DNA of 64,000 bases from positions 2,790,001 to 2,854,000 of the forward strand of contig OY761144.1 of NCBI GenBank assembly GCA_963664365.1. Reading direction: 5' to 3'. Position numbers and translations under genes: made by a program. The notes under the pieces were generated by a model that was not told where the DNA came from, did not search any database, and saw nothing but the letters and a program-made list of their open reading frames with translations. The number at the start of each line of letters is the position of its first letter. Positions within the stretch are counted from its first letter, which is position 1. Source of the DNA: VXRN01 sp963664365. GTDB taxonomy: Bacteria > Chloroflexota > Dehalococcoidia > Lucifugimonadales > UBA1123. Positions 39,600 through 48,469 of the stretch are shown one piece after another.

Positions 39600-40595
39600 G
39601 TGAGAGCCTATATCATCAGGCGGCTATTGCTCATAATCCCCACCCTGTTTCTCTTGAGCATCCTGGTCTTTCTCTCCGTCCGCTTCATCCCGGGCGATGT
39701 AATAGACGTAATGGTGGCTGAGATGCAATACCTGGGCGATTTTGACCGTGAAGCTCTTGAGCATAAGCTGGGATTAGACGTGCCTGTCCACGTACAGTAT
39801 GGACGCTGGATAGGAGTGTTGCCAACCCCTGACTGGATTACCGGTGAGTCCCACTTTAAAGGTCTCTTCCAAGGCAGCCTTGGCAAATCACTGTATGGCT
39901 CATTTTCGGTAGAGGAGAAGATAATAGCTAGATTGCCGGTAACCATCGAGCTCGGTGTCATGGCAATCGTAATCGGGCTCTTGATATCCCTACCAGTCGG
40001 CATCTACTCGGCGATTCGCCAGGATACGGCCGCCGACTACGCGGGGCGCTCCGCCGCCATCATCGGCCTGGCAACGCCTAACTTCTGGCTGGGAACTATG
40101 GTCATGATCTACCCGGCAATCTGGTGGGGCTGGGCGCCACCGATGGAACTGATTCCTTTCACGGAAGACCCGCTGGGGAACCTCTGGGTGTTCCTCATTC
40201 CCAGCCTGATTCTGGGGACGGCCTCGTCAGCCGCCACAATGCGGATGACGCGCACCATGATGCTGGAGGTGCTCAGGCAAGACTATATCAGGACGGCCTG
40301 GGCCAAGGGTCTCAAGGAGAGGGTAGTTATTATGAGACACGCCGTCAAGAATGCCCTCATCCCGGTAGTTACCCTGATCGGCCTGCAGTTGCCGATCCTG
40401 GTCGGGGGCGCCGTGATCATGGAGAACATCTTTAACCTGCCGGGGCTAGGTCGTCTCCTGCTGCGTGCACTCGAGGTCAGAGACTACCCGGTGGTCTCCG
40501 GAGTAAACCTGTTTTTCGCCACCGGGGTTGTGGGGATCAATCTAATGATCGACCTGATTTATCCGTACTTAGACCCCAGGGTCCGTTATAGCTAA
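39600..40595 (+). CDS. ABC permease, DppB/OppB type
   Basis: A 331-residue inner-membrane permease. The N-terminal helix (IIRRLLLIIPTLFLLSILVF), the periplasmic segment with RFIPGDVIDVM, four or more further helices, and the EAA-type loop RTAWAKGLKERVVIMRHAVKNALIPVVTLIG are typical of DppB. GTG 39600 with GAGG 8-12 nt upstream is preferred; GTG 39591 lies too close to the ribosome site. Confidence 0.9.
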   Translation: MRAYIIRRLLLIIPTLFLLSILVFLSVRFIPGDVIDVMVAEMQYLGDFDREALEHKLGLDVPVHVQYGRWIGVLPTPDWITGESHFKGLFQGSLGKSLYGSFSVEEKIIARLPVTIELGVMAIVIGLLISLPVGIYSAIRQDTAADYAGRSAAIIGLATPNFWLGTMVMIYPAIWWGWAPPMELIPFTEDPLGNLWVFLIPSLILGTASSAATMRMTRTMMLEVLRQDYIRTAWAKGLKERVVIMRHAVKNALIPVVTLIGLQLPILVGGAVIMENIFNLPGLGRLLLRALEVRDYPVVSGVNLFFATGVVGINLMIDLIYPYLDPRVRYS

Positions 40596-40613
40596 AGGGG
40601 GGAAATCAGGAAT

Positions 40614-41516
40614 ATGAGTGATGCCATAGGGATACCATCAGCAGTAAGTGAGCCTAAAAGGCGTAGCCGGCTGGCTGATTTCTTTGTCAGGCTGGTCAGG
40701 GAGAAGCCGCTGGGTACTATCAGCGGGATAATCATATTGATCTTGATTTTTGTCGCTATCCTTGCCGATGTTTTAGCTCCCTATGGATATAGTGAGCGAC
40801 ACCTGGCAGACAGGCTGACTGGCCCATCAGCCCGGTATCTCCTGGGTACCGACCACATAGGGCGAGACCTCCTGAGCCGCCTGATCGTCGGGGCTCGAAT
40901 TTCGCTAACGGTCGGTCTGGCCGCGACTGCTCTCAATGTTGTCGTCGCGGTCCTGGTGGGCGGCGCCTCAGGATTCATCGGCGGTAAACTGGACCTGGGT
41001 GTGCAGAGATTTGTCGATGCCTGGATGGCTTTCCCGGGTCTGCTCCTGTTGCTGACGATCATGTCCATCGCGGGGCAGGGTCTATTACAGATCATCGTGG
41101 TCCTGGGGATAGCAGGAGGCATCGGCGGCTCAAGAGTCGTCCGAGGCGCCGTGATCGGCATTAAAGAGAACGACTATTTCCTGGCGGCGCGGGCAATTGG
41201 CAGCCCCGGCGCCGCGACACTGGTCCGACATGTCCTGCCCAATATCATGGCTCCCGTCATCATCATTTTCACCATCACCATCGGGGGAGTGATCATCAGC
41301 GAGGCGTCCCTGAGCTTTCTCGGATTCGGACTGCCCATCGAGGTTCCGAGCTGGGGCGCTATGCTCAGCCGAGAAGGGCGCCAGTACATGGAGGCGGCGC
41401 CATGGCTAGCTCTCTTTCCGGGTCTTGCTCTGACTATTACCGTCTACTGTCTAAACATGTTCGGCGACGCCATGAGAGACCTCCTCGACCCGAGGCTCAG
41501 GGGCGCGGGCAACTGA
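40614..41516 (+). CDS. ABC permease, DppC/OppC type
   Basis: A 300-residue permease partner of the preceding gene. It contains APYGYSERHLADRLTGPSARYLLGTDHIGRDLLSRLIVGARISL, the DppC N-terminal signature, and the EAA loop with AARAIGSPGAATLVRHVLPNI, then PSWGAMLSREGRQYM and LDPRLRGAG. No DppD or DppF ATPase gene follows; homology breaks into a transposase remnant one base after the stop. Confidence 0.92.
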   Translation: MSDAIGIPSAVSEPKRRSRLADFFVRLVREKPLGTISGIIILILIFVAILADVLAPYGYSERHLADRLTGPSARYLLGTDHIGRDLLSRLIVGARISLTVGLAATALNVVVAVLVGGASGFIGGKLDLGVQRFVDAWMAFPGLLLLLTIMSIAGQGLLQIIVVLGIAGGIGGSRVVRGAVIGIKENDYFLAARAIGSPGAATLVRHVLPNIMAPVIIIFTITIGGVIISEASLSFLGFGLPIEVPSWGAMLSREGRQYMEAAPWLALFPGLALTITVYCLNMFGDAMRDLLDPRLRGAGN

Positions 41517-41633
41517 AGCGGTCAATCGCGCCACCCCGGCCAAGTCCAGATACGCCGGCAGGTCCGACAGCGCCGTCATACCTGTGGAATCGTTCTCCTC
41601 TGCGTAGTGGAAGGGAAGCGTTCCTTTCTGCAT
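41517..41633 (-). pseudogene. Transposase N-terminal remnant (IS1380-like)
   Basis: On the minus strand, ATG 41633 opens MQKGTLPFHYAEENDSTGMT followed by ALSDLPAYLDLAGVARLTASV. This resembles the N-terminus of IS1380-type transposases (GTLPF.YEEE....GMT.L.GLP.YLDL...GL..S). The similarity ends at about 41517, where the permease gene of the opposite strand stops. The remaining transposase (over 300 residues) is missing. Family assignment is from memory of the pattern. Confidence 0.55.
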
Positions 41634-41642
41634 GATAGTCGC

Positions 41643-41711
41643 GCCTCGTTGGTGATGGGTTGTTTTGTCACTTACCATCATAGCCAGCTTTGCCGCTGGC
41701 TCCAACGAGGC
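41643..41711. repeat. Inverted repeat upstream of transposase remnant
   Basis: GCCTCGTTGG at 41643-41652 and its exact complement CCAACGAGGC at 41702-41711, with an inner hairpin AGCCAG/CTGGCT. It could be the end structure of the lost insertion element. Confidence 0.45.
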
Positions 41712-41811
41712 CTTCTTTTGTAGCTAGGCGTTGGATCTGGGTTCGACGGTTTCTTGGCCTCGGGTCGGCGAGCGCGCCTGCACACGTTTTTGGAGGAATG
41801 CTCCGCGCGTA

Positions 41812-41841
41812 TTGACATGATACACGCTACGAACGTAGGAT
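41812..41841 (+). promoter_or_regulatory. Probable promoter of HAD-PFK genes
   Basis: TTGACA 41812-41817, an 18-nt spacer, TAGGAT 41836-41841. It gives a leader of about 43 nt to the ATG at 41891. Confidence 0.6.
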
Positions 41842-41890
41842 TCGGCCTGTTCGAGTCCAATTCATAGTATCACCCGGACGGGGGGCGCAA

Positions 41891-42607
41891 ATGCTGAGCG
41901 ACGAAGTCAAGGCCCTTATCTTCGATGTCTTCGGAACGGTTGTGGACTGGCGCGGCAGCATCACCAGGGAAGGCGAGACGCTCGGCAGGCGCAAGGGCAT
42001 TACCCACGTCGCTTGGGCCGAGTTCGCCGACGCCTGGAGAGCGGGTTACGGTCCGTCTATGGGCCGCGTGAGAAGGGGCGAACTGCCCTGGACGCGGATC
42101 GACGACCTCCACCGCATGATACTCGACGAGCTCCTCGACAGGTTCGAGATTACCGGACTCACAGAGGAGGAGAAGGTCGATTTCAACAAGGCTTGGCACC
42201 GGCTCGACGCATGGCCCGACTCTCCACCGGGTCTTCAGAGGCTCAAGACGCGCTACGTTATCGCCACACTCTCCAACGGCAACGTCGCCCTCCTCACCAA
42301 CATGGCAAAGCACGCCGGGCTGCCCTGGGACTGCATCCTGTCCGCCGAGTTGTTTCGTCACTACAAGCCCGACCCCGAGACCTATCTCATGGCCGCGGAC
42401 ATGCTCGGCCTAGAGCCGCCGCAGGTCATGATGACCGCCGCGCACAAGGGCGACCTCCAAGCCGCCCACGCACTCGGACTGAAGACCGCTTTCGTCCCCA
42501 GGCCGCTGGAGCGCGGCCCAGGCCGCGACATCGATCAGACCCCGGAAGACTGGATAGACGTCGTCGCAGCCGACTTCGAAGACCTCGCCTCCAAGATGGG
42601 CGCGTGA
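41891..42607 (+). CDS. HAD-superfamily haloacid dehalogenase type II-like
   Basis: A 238-residue HAD hydrolase. The nucleophile motif is ALIFDVFGTVVDW, motif II IATLSNGN, motif III HYKPDPETY, and the late AAHKGDLQAAHALGLKTAFV matches (S)-2-haloacid dehalogenases. It hydrolyses 2-haloacids or small phosphate esters; the dehalogenase assignment is by pattern only. The stop is 20 bp before the PFK start. Confidence 0.85.
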   Translation: MLSDEVKALIFDVFGTVVDWRGSITREGETLGRRKGITHVAWAEFADAWRAGYGPSMGRVRRGELPWTRIDDLHRMILDELLDRFEITGLTEEEKVDFNKAWHRLDAWPDSPPGLQRLKTRYVIATLSNGNVALLTNMAKHAGLPWDCILSAELFRHYKPDPETYLMAADMLGLEPPQVMMTAAHKGDLQAAHALGLKTAFVPRPLERGPGRDIDQTPEDWIDVVAADFEDLASKMGA

Positions 42608-42627
42608 ACCGACTCTGAGCCAGCCAG

Positions 42628-43809
42628 ATGACCGTCTCTCGCCCAAACGCCCTCGTCATGCAGTCCGGCGGCTGTACCCACGTCCTGAATCGCAGCCTCT
42701 ACGGCATCGCCTCCGAATTCAAGCGCGCCGGACGCGGGACGCTCTATGGCGCTCCCAACGGACTCGAAGGCATTCTCCAAAATCGCTCCGTAAACCTCTC
42801 AACCGTCTCGGAGGAGCGCTGGCTGTCTGTGGCAGGCGCGCCCGGCGCGGCGATAGGCTCCACCCGCCGCCGTCTCAGAGAGTCCGACGTCGGCCTCGTC
42901 TTCGACTACCTCGACCGTCTGGACATCGGCATCTGGTTCATCATCGGCGGCAACGACTCGGCGGACACCGGCCACACCATTCAGCTTAAATCCGAGGACA
43001 ACGGCTACGACCTCAGCGTGGTACACGTTCCGAAGACGATAGACAACGACCTTGTGATGACGGACCACTGCCCCGGATTCGGCAGCGCGGCCAAGTTCGT
43101 CTCAATGGCCGTCATGGGTTCGGGGCTGGACGCGGAGGCGATGAGGGGCGCGTCGCCGATCACGATATTCGAGGTGATGGGCCGCGACGCGGGCTGGCTC
43201 GCCGCCTCCGCCGCTTTGTCGAAAAGGGAGGAGCGCGACGCCCCTCATATCATCTGCGTCCCGGAGATTCCCATAGACGAAGACGCTTTCGTATCGAGGA
43301 CCGAAGACGCCTATTCAAGATACGGCTTTGCCGTCGCCGTCGTCTCAGAAAACGCCAAGGGCGCGGACGGCGCGCTCGGAGCGGGGACCGAGCCGATGTT
43401 CATAGACGACTTCGGCCACGAGTACTACGACGGCCCCGCGCGATACCTCGCCGGCCTCGTGTCGCGCCGTCTGCGAGTGCGCGCCCGATACGAAAAGCCA
43501 GGCGCCATACAGCGCTCGTTCGTCGGGGCGCTGTCTGAAACCGATGCCCAAGAAGCCGAGCTTGTGGGCCGCGCCGCCGTTCTCGCCGCGCTCGACGGAC
43601 TCCGCGACGTGATGATCACGCTGGAGCGTGCCGACGGCCCCGAATATCGATGCGACACCGGAACCGCGCCCCTCGCCGAAGTCGCGGGCAAGGCGCGCGC
43701 CATGCCGCCCGATTTTCTCTCTCCCGACGGGTGGTTCGTCTCCGAGAGTTTCTTGGACTACGCAAATCCGCTCGTCGGCCCTCTCCCTCGCTTCGACAGG
43801 TTGATATAA
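42628..43809 (+). CDS. 6-phosphofructokinase family, PPi-type
   Basis: A 393-residue phosphofructokinase-superfamily enzyme. The phosphoryl-donor loop reads GGNDS (ATP enzymes have GGDG; PPi enzymes GGDD), and the active-site loop is PKTIDND, with the lysine typical of PPi-dependent forms. GFGSAAKF and VMGRDAGWLAA are also present. Fructose-6-phosphate is the expected substrate, but family members acting on other sugar phosphates exist. It is coupled to the HAD gene. Confidence 0.85.
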   Translation: MTVSRPNALVMQSGGCTHVLNRSLYGIASEFKRAGRGTLYGAPNGLEGILQNRSVNLSTVSEERWLSVAGAPGAAIGSTRRRLRESDVGLVFDYLDRLDIGIWFIIGGNDSADTGHTIQLKSEDNGYDLSVVHVPKTIDNDLVMTDHCPGFGSAAKFVSMAVMGSGLDAEAMRGASPITIFEVMGRDAGWLAASAALSKREERDAPHIICVPEIPIDEDAFVSRTEDAYSRYGFAVAVVSENAKGADGALGAGTEPMFIDDFGHEYYDGPARYLAGLVSRRLRVRARYEKPGAIQRSFVGALSETDAQEAELVGRAAVLAALDGLRDVMITLERADGPEYRCDTGTAPLAEVAGKARAMPPDFLSPDGWFVSESFLDYANPLVGPLPRFDRLI

Positions 43810-43868
43810 TACCCCCAAATCGTAGGAGAGGGTTTCAAACCCGCCTATCAATGCCGGAGGAATGAGCC

Positions 43869-44480
43869 ATGACACTGCCATCCAAGAGGGTCATCATCAT
43901 CGTCGCGGCGATAATCGCCATACCGGTCATCGCTTTCGCCTGGTGGCTGCTGTCGCCGCTGTTCATCAGCAAGACGGTGGTCGAAGAGTTCCCCATGTCC
44001 GCAAGCGCGCAGATCCCGGAGAACATGACCCAGAGCGAGGCCGAGAAGGTCATGGAGGGCATGGCCAAGCTCGATATGCCCGCCATGGAAGATATGCCGG
44101 AGATGCCGCCGGAAATGGACGAGCCGGTCGCCGTGGCATCCGGCCAGTTCAGAGACGGCGACAGTTTCCACAAAGGTAGCGGAGCGGTCACGCTGTACCT
44201 TCTGCCGACCGGCGAAGGACTGGTGCGTTTCGAGGGCCTAAACGTGACCAACGGCCCCGACCTGCGCGTGCTCGTGACTTCACACCCCGACCCCAAGACC
44301 CGCGCCGACGTGCATGACTCCGACTATACCGAAATCGGAAAGCTCAAAGGCAATCGGGGCGACCAGAACTACGACGTACCTTCAGACCTCGATCTCTCAT
44401 CCATACGGTCTATCGTCATCTACTGCGCTCCGTTCCAGGTCGTCTTCAGCGTCGCGCCCCTGCAGCGCCAAGCCGGTTGA
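43869..44480 (+). CDS. Membrane-anchored DM13 domain protein
   Basis: A 203-residue protein with one N-terminal membrane helix (VIIIVAAIIAIPVIAFAWWLL), a methionine-rich linker (residues about 60-85, many M.M/E-M-P), and a DM13 domain from about residue 90 (ASGQFRDGD.FHKGSGAVTLY...LRFEGLNVTNGPDLRVLVT...VIYCAPFQVVFSVAPL) that includes the conserved Cys. DM13 is proposed to be redox-active. GGAGG precedes the ATG. The Met-rich linker could bind copper; that is inference. Confidence 0.85.
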   Translation: MTLPSKRVIIIVAAIIAIPVIAFAWWLLSPLFISKTVVEEFPMSASAQIPENMTQSEAEKVMEGMAKLDMPAMEDMPEMPPEMDEPVAVASGQFRDGDSFHKGSGAVTLYLLPTGEGLVRFEGLNVTNGPDLRVLVTSHPDPKTRADVHDSDYTEIGKLKGNRGDQNYDVPSDLDLSSIRSIVIYCAPFQVVFSVAPLQRQAG

Positions 44481-44492
44481 CCCTAATCTACG

Positions 44493-46595
44493 TCAGAGAT
44501 CGGCGAGATGGACGGGTTGGGTGAAGGCGCCGTTTCCGGCGGAATCCCACGCCGCGAACCGTACCCATTTCTTGCCGGAGGCGGAGAACGGAATCTCAAA
44601 GCGGTGGGCGCCAAAGGGCGGGTGGTCGGTGGTGGAGATGATCTGCCGATCTATCCGTTCGCCGTCGCCAAACACTAGCTCAACGAAGTCCAGCGGGAAG
44701 GTCCATTCCACATCCGCGATGAACGAGAGGTCGTCGCCGGACCCCTCTATCTGTGCATGAGGGATTAGCGCTTCCCCGGTGGTGACGAAGAACTCACCGG
44801 CGCGGAGGGCCTGCTTCAAGGCACGGTAGGCGTCCTCGCCTGAGACGGAGTCGAGCCTGACATAGTTGACGTTGAAATCGCCGTAGAGATCGTATTCGGG
44901 GAACTTCTTATAGGTGTCAACCTCTCCAAGCAGATACTTGGGGCGTCCCCAGTTGTTCATATCGTCCAGTGTACCGAAGCATCGGATCTCGCCGAGGCGT
45001 TTTTCCGAGAGGTCCACGGGGAGCGACTTGAACGCGGCGCCGAGCCAGTGATCGCTGCGGAAGTACTCGGCGTCCTTGATTCGGTCCGGGTAGAAGGTGG
45101 AGTTTTTGGTCCTGGGGTGTGTCTGCCAGACCAAAGCGTCTTCGCGCTTGAGCATCTCGAATACGTCCGCCGCGCTCCCGCAGTGGTAAACCTGGCCGTA
45201 TTCCGGGTGCTCGACCACAAAGGGCGTTCCCTCCGGCCTCACCAGAGTCCAGTAAACCGGTCTGGGGAAGAGGATGTTATAGTGGCCTCCCAGATAGGCG
45301 TTCGGCTCCTCGCTCGGGACGATGAGGAAGTCGGTGTCCGAGTGGCGAAGGCAGGCTTCATAGTAGTTCGCCATTTCCATCAGGCGCAGCGGTCCGGGGT
45401 CTTGCGGATGACCGTCTCCGTGGAAGTCGTTGATCAGCGCGATATTTACCCCCAAGGCGCGGAAAGCGGGTATCCAGGGTGGCTGCAGGTCCCGCGTGCC
45501 GGACTCGAGCAACTCCTGGCCGAACCCCACATGGAAGTGGGTGACCATGGTCTTGTAGCCGGGAAGCGGTTTGTAGCGGTCCGCATGGGTGAACGCCATG
45601 ACTTCTTCCCGGCACTCTTGCTCGGAACCGGCGCTGAGGTAGAAGTACACGGGCATCCGCTGCCACGTGCCCGGCGGAGCGTTGTAGAGGGCGAAGACGC
45701 GTTCGATCCAGGTTGGCTCATAACCCTCATGGCTATCGCCCTGCCTGATGCCCACGGAGTAGGTCTCCTCGTCGTCCTTGCGGTACCAGACGTAGCCTAA
45801 GTTCACTTCCAACTGGCGCGCGAAGAAGAATTTGTGGGGCGGCGGAAAGAAGCCGAGAGATCCCTGATCGCCCGCGATGACCGCGAGGCGATTGCGCGCG
45901 CGAAGCGCCACCGGGCTCTGGTTGGGAGCGCCGCCAAAATGGTATTTCTGCGTGTTGCCGCCAACGTCTCGCCATGCCAGACGACCGAGGGCGTGTCTAC
46001 TGAAGCCGTTGAGTCCGGCGTAATACTTGTATGCCACGGACGGCTCTTCCGTCTTGGCGATGGCCTCCATGCGGACGAGGTTGGTTCCGCGATAGACGGT
46101 GAACCGCAGCGTTCCGGAGAAGATGCCCATGGACAGGCCGGGAAAGGATATCTCCAGGCGGGCGCCGTCGGATTTCACCGAGCACGAAGTCGCCTGACAG
46201 CGCGCGACGAACCTCCGAACCTCATCCGGCGTGCGGGGGAGGTCGGGGTTGCCGTCCGCTCCACCGGGGATGCTGAGCGGCGCGTCCCAGTAAACATCCC
46301 AGCGGTTCTCGTGCGGAAGGCCGTGACCGGACCGGCGCCGGCCGGTGGTAACGCCCATCTCGGGGACAAGGTCTTGGCCAAGGGTGGTCCATCGGCCATC
46401 TCCCTTGTGAATGGCGAGCTCGCGAACGACCGGGCAGCCTTGGGACACGATGAGGCGAATCCTGAGCAGATCGTCTTCCTTGCCCTCCCAGCTAACCGTT
46501 ACGGTGTCATTCTCGAATGAGACCTCCATTCCGGGGACCGGGCGGCAGTCGCTCAGCGCGCAGCTAATCGAGTCGGCGGGAAGCTCTGTGGTCAT
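44493..46595 (-). CDS. CehA/McbA-like PHP-type protein
   Basis: A 700-residue protein without a signal peptide. The middle and C-terminal half resemble the CehA_McbA group of PHP-fold metallohydrolases: THFHVGFG, NDFHGDGHPQDPG, FLIVPSEEPNAYLGGHYNILFP and WQTHPRTKNS carry histidines and acids suitable for metal binding, then FVTTGEALIPHAQI. The N-terminal third is a beta-sandwich-like region. Relatives hydrolyse carbaryl and other compounds; the substrate here is unknown. It converges on the DM13 gene and is followed on the same strand by SMP-30 and SDR genes. Confidence 0.75.
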   Translation of the reverse strand: MTTELPADSISCALSDCRPVPGMEVSFENDTVTVSWEGKEDDLLRIRLIVSQGCPVVRELAIHKGDGRWTTLGQDLVPEMGVTTGRRRSGHGLPHENRWDVYWDAPLSIPGGADGNPDLPRTPDEVRRFVARCQATSCSVKSDGARLEISFPGLSMGIFSGTLRFTVYRGTNLVRMEAIAKTEEPSVAYKYYAGLNGFSRHALGRLAWRDVGGNTQKYHFGGAPNQSPVALRARNRLAVIAGDQGSLGFFPPPHKFFFARQLEVNLGYVWYRKDDEETYSVGIRQGDSHEGYEPTWIERVFALYNAPPGTWQRMPVYFYLSAGSEQECREEVMAFTHADRYKPLPGYKTMVTHFHVGFGQELLESGTRDLQPPWIPAFRALGVNIALINDFHGDGHPQDPGPLRLMEMANYYEACLRHSDTDFLIVPSEEPNAYLGGHYNILFPRPVYWTLVRPEGTPFVVEHPEYGQVYHCGSAADVFEMLKREDALVWQTHPRTKNSTFYPDRIKDAEYFRSDHWLGAAFKSLPVDLSEKRLGEIRCFGTLDDMNNWGRPKYLLGEVDTYKKFPEYDLYGDFNVNYVRLDSVSGEDAYRALKQALRAGEFFVTTGEALIPHAQIEGSGDDLSFIADVEWTFPLDFVELVFGDGERIDRQIISTTDHPPFGAHRFEIPFSASGKKWVRFAAWDSAGNGAFTQPVHLADL

Positions 46596-46606
46596 ATTTC
46601 AAAGTC

Positions 46607-47464
46607 CTAGCCTATGTCCGGGTAGTTGAGGGGGTGGCCGGCGACGCCGATGTCGTAGCGGGTGATGTGCCACCTGCCGAGGTTGGCGCTAAGCAGCGTC
46701 TTGAGGTCGGGGCCGCAGAAGGCTATGTTTGTTGGACACGCGATCAGCGTGCCTTCGAAGTCGTCTGCCAAAATATCGACACTGCCATCAGGCGCTACGC
46801 GGTAGATGACGTCGGGCCTGTACATGGACACGTAGAGATTGCCGTCGGCATCGAAGGCGACCCCGTCGGGGACGGTCATTGGGAACTCGGCGGCGGTCTC
46901 CATCCGGCCGGCGCTGCCGTCGTCCTCTATGTGGATGCGCTCGACGCGGGGCGGGTTGACGCTCATGGCGACGTAGATGCTTCCGCCGTCGGGGGCCATG
47001 CAGAGGCCGTTGGGGAACTGCTTGGGCCGCCTGTCCCACACCTCCGCCTCTCCGCCCGGCCTGATGCGGTAGATCTTGCCGTTGTCCGCGTGCCAGTCCC
47101 CGGAGTCGCAGACGTACAGGTTGCCCTCGGAGTCGAAAGCCGGGTAGTTCGGAGTGCGAAGCGGCTCGTCGTCTGGGCCTCTGGAATAGACCGATACGGC
47201 GCCGTCCGGCGTTATCTTCATGACGGCGGCGTTGCCGGTGTCGCAGGCATAGACGTTGTGGCTGGCGTCGAGGGCCAGGCCCAGCAGGAAGCCGCCGGTG
47301 TCGGCGATCTGGACTGCCTCCTGTTTTTCGATGTCTATCCTGTATAGCTGTCCGGCCTCTCCGCCCGCATAGGCGTAGCCGTCGAGTCCCCAGGCTATGC
47401 CCTCGGGATGGTCGAGACCATCCACCAACACCGATACCTGCGTGTCATTGTCCAGAATGGTCAT
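46607..47464 (-). CDS. SMP-30/gluconolactonase/LRE-like protein
   Basis: A 285-residue six-bladed beta-propeller of the SMP-30/gluconolactonase/LRE-like group. Repeated blades read HPEGIAWGLDGYAYAGG, NLYVCDSGDWHADNGKIYRI, FPNGLCMAPDGGSIYVAMS and VPDGVAFDADGNLYVSMY. A lactonase or similar hydrolase role is likely. It lies 16 bp from the SDR gene upstream and 11 bp from the CehA-like gene, so the three form an operon, probably catabolic. Confidence 0.88.
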   Translation of the reverse strand: MTILDNDTQVSVLVDGLDHPEGIAWGLDGYAYAGGEAGQLYRIDIEKQEAVQIADTGGFLLGLALDASHNVYACDTGNAAVMKITPDGAVSVYSRGPDDEPLRTPNYPAFDSEGNLYVCDSGDWHADNGKIYRIRPGGEAEVWDRRPKQFPNGLCMAPDGGSIYVAMSVNPPRVERIHIEDDGSAGRMETAAEFPMTVPDGVAFDADGNLYVSMYRPDVIYRVAPDGSVDILADDFEGTLIACPTNIAFCGPDLKTLLSANLGRWHITRYDIGVAGHPLNYPDIG

Positions 47465-47480
47465 GGCTTCTCCTCTGGGA

Positions 47481-48251
47481 TCACTCGCTCTCCACCATTA
47501 GGGGGTTGTTTAGGAATGCGCCGTCGATGGGTATGGCGACTCCGTTGATGTAGGTCGATTTGTCGCCGCATAGGAACATGACGAGGTCGGCGATCTCCTC
47601 GGGGTACGCCTCTCGACCGGCGGGCATCCGCTTCAGCCGCTGTTTTTTCAGGGCAGGCTCGCGCCGGTAAACAAGCTCTGTCATCGGCGTGAGCACCACT
47701 CCGGGACGGACGCAGTTGACGTTGATGCCGTACTCGGCCCACTCCAGGGACAGCACGCCCGCGAGTCCGATCAGTCCGGCCTTTGCGGGGCTGTACGCGC
47801 CTCGCTCCGGCACGGGGGCGGTCGCCGCCACCGACGACATGAAGACCACACGACCTCCCTCGCCCTGCTCCACTAGATGTCTGCCGACCGCCTTGCTGAA
47901 CAGGAACGCTCCGGTCAGGTGCGTGTCGAGCACGCTGTGCCAGTCCTCGACGGTGAGGTCGAGCACGGGGGCGCGGATGTTGTTGCCGGCGCAGTGGACG
48001 AGGAAGTCCAGTCTGCCGAAATGATCGACGGTCTTCTGCACCGCCGCGACCACGGAGGACTCGGAGGAGACTTCGACCTCGACGCCTATCGCGCTGCCGC
48101 CGCCGGACGATACCTGCGCGGCGGTCTCTGCGGCTCTGGCCGCGTCCATGTCGGCGACCGCGACTCCGACGCCCTCGTTGGCAAATGCGCGGCAGACGGC
48201 GGAGCCTATTCCTCCCGCGCCGCCGGTGACTATCGCAACTTTGCCGTTCAT
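47481..48251 (-). CDS. SDR family oxidoreductase
   Basis: A 256-residue short-chain dehydrogenase: VTGGAGGIGSAVC, NNIR in place of NNAG (HCAGNNIR), catalytic MSSVAAT and YSPAKAGLIG, and GVAIPIDGAF near the C-terminus. ATG 48251 gives the normal N-terminus MNGKVAIVTGG; the longer frame would run back into the tRNA gene. It is the first gene of the SDR/SMP-30/CehA operon. Confidence 0.88.
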   Translation of the reverse strand: MNGKVAIVTGGAGGIGSAVCRAFANEGVGVAVADMDAARAAETAAQVSSGGGSAIGVEVEVSSESSVVAAVQKTVDHFGRLDFLVHCAGNNIRAPVLDLTVEDWHSVLDTHLTGAFLFSKAVGRHLVEQGEGGRVVFMSSVAATAPVPERGAYSPAKAGLIGLAGVLSLEWAEYGINVNCVRPGVVLTPMTELVYRREPALKKQRLKRMPAGREAYPEEIADLVMFLCGDKSTYINGVAIPIDGAFLNNPLMVESE

Positions 48252-48313
48252 GGCTGTCCTCACGCAGTCGCTAATGAGGGATGGGCCGAATAACTGGAAA
48301 TATGGCGGGTAGT

Positions 48314-48388
48314 TGGCTCCGCAGGTAGGACTCGAACCTACGACCAATCGGTTAACAGCCGACCGCTCTACCACTGAGCTACTGCGGA
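48314..48388 (-). tRNA. tRNA-Asn (GTT)
   Basis: A complete cloverleaf on the minus strand: acceptor TCCGCAG/CTGCGGA, discriminator G, encoded CCA (48314-48316), D-arm GCTC/GAGC, anticodon loop CTGTTAA with anticodon GTT at 48354-48356, T-loop TTCGAGT. In contrast to tRNA-Gly in this window, CCA is encoded. Confidence 0.95.
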
Positions 48389-48469
48389 GCGTTCAAAGGA
48401 GACGTGGCCTAGACGACCACGCCGATATGATAGCGCCTAGCACGAACGCGGCTCAAGCTCGCGCCGGGC

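Larger units (their letters stand above)
41634..41890. other. Gap with insertion-element scar and promoter
   Basis: The rest of the approximately 370-bp space between the permease and the HAD gene. It contains the inverted repeat at 41643-41711 and a promoter at 41812-41841, and no gene that I can support. Confidence 0.5.

Noticed and set aside
48252..48374. N-terminal extension of the SDR gene
   Set aside because: It overlaps the tRNA-Asn gene and lacks similarity to SDR N-termini; ATG 48251 gives the standard start.
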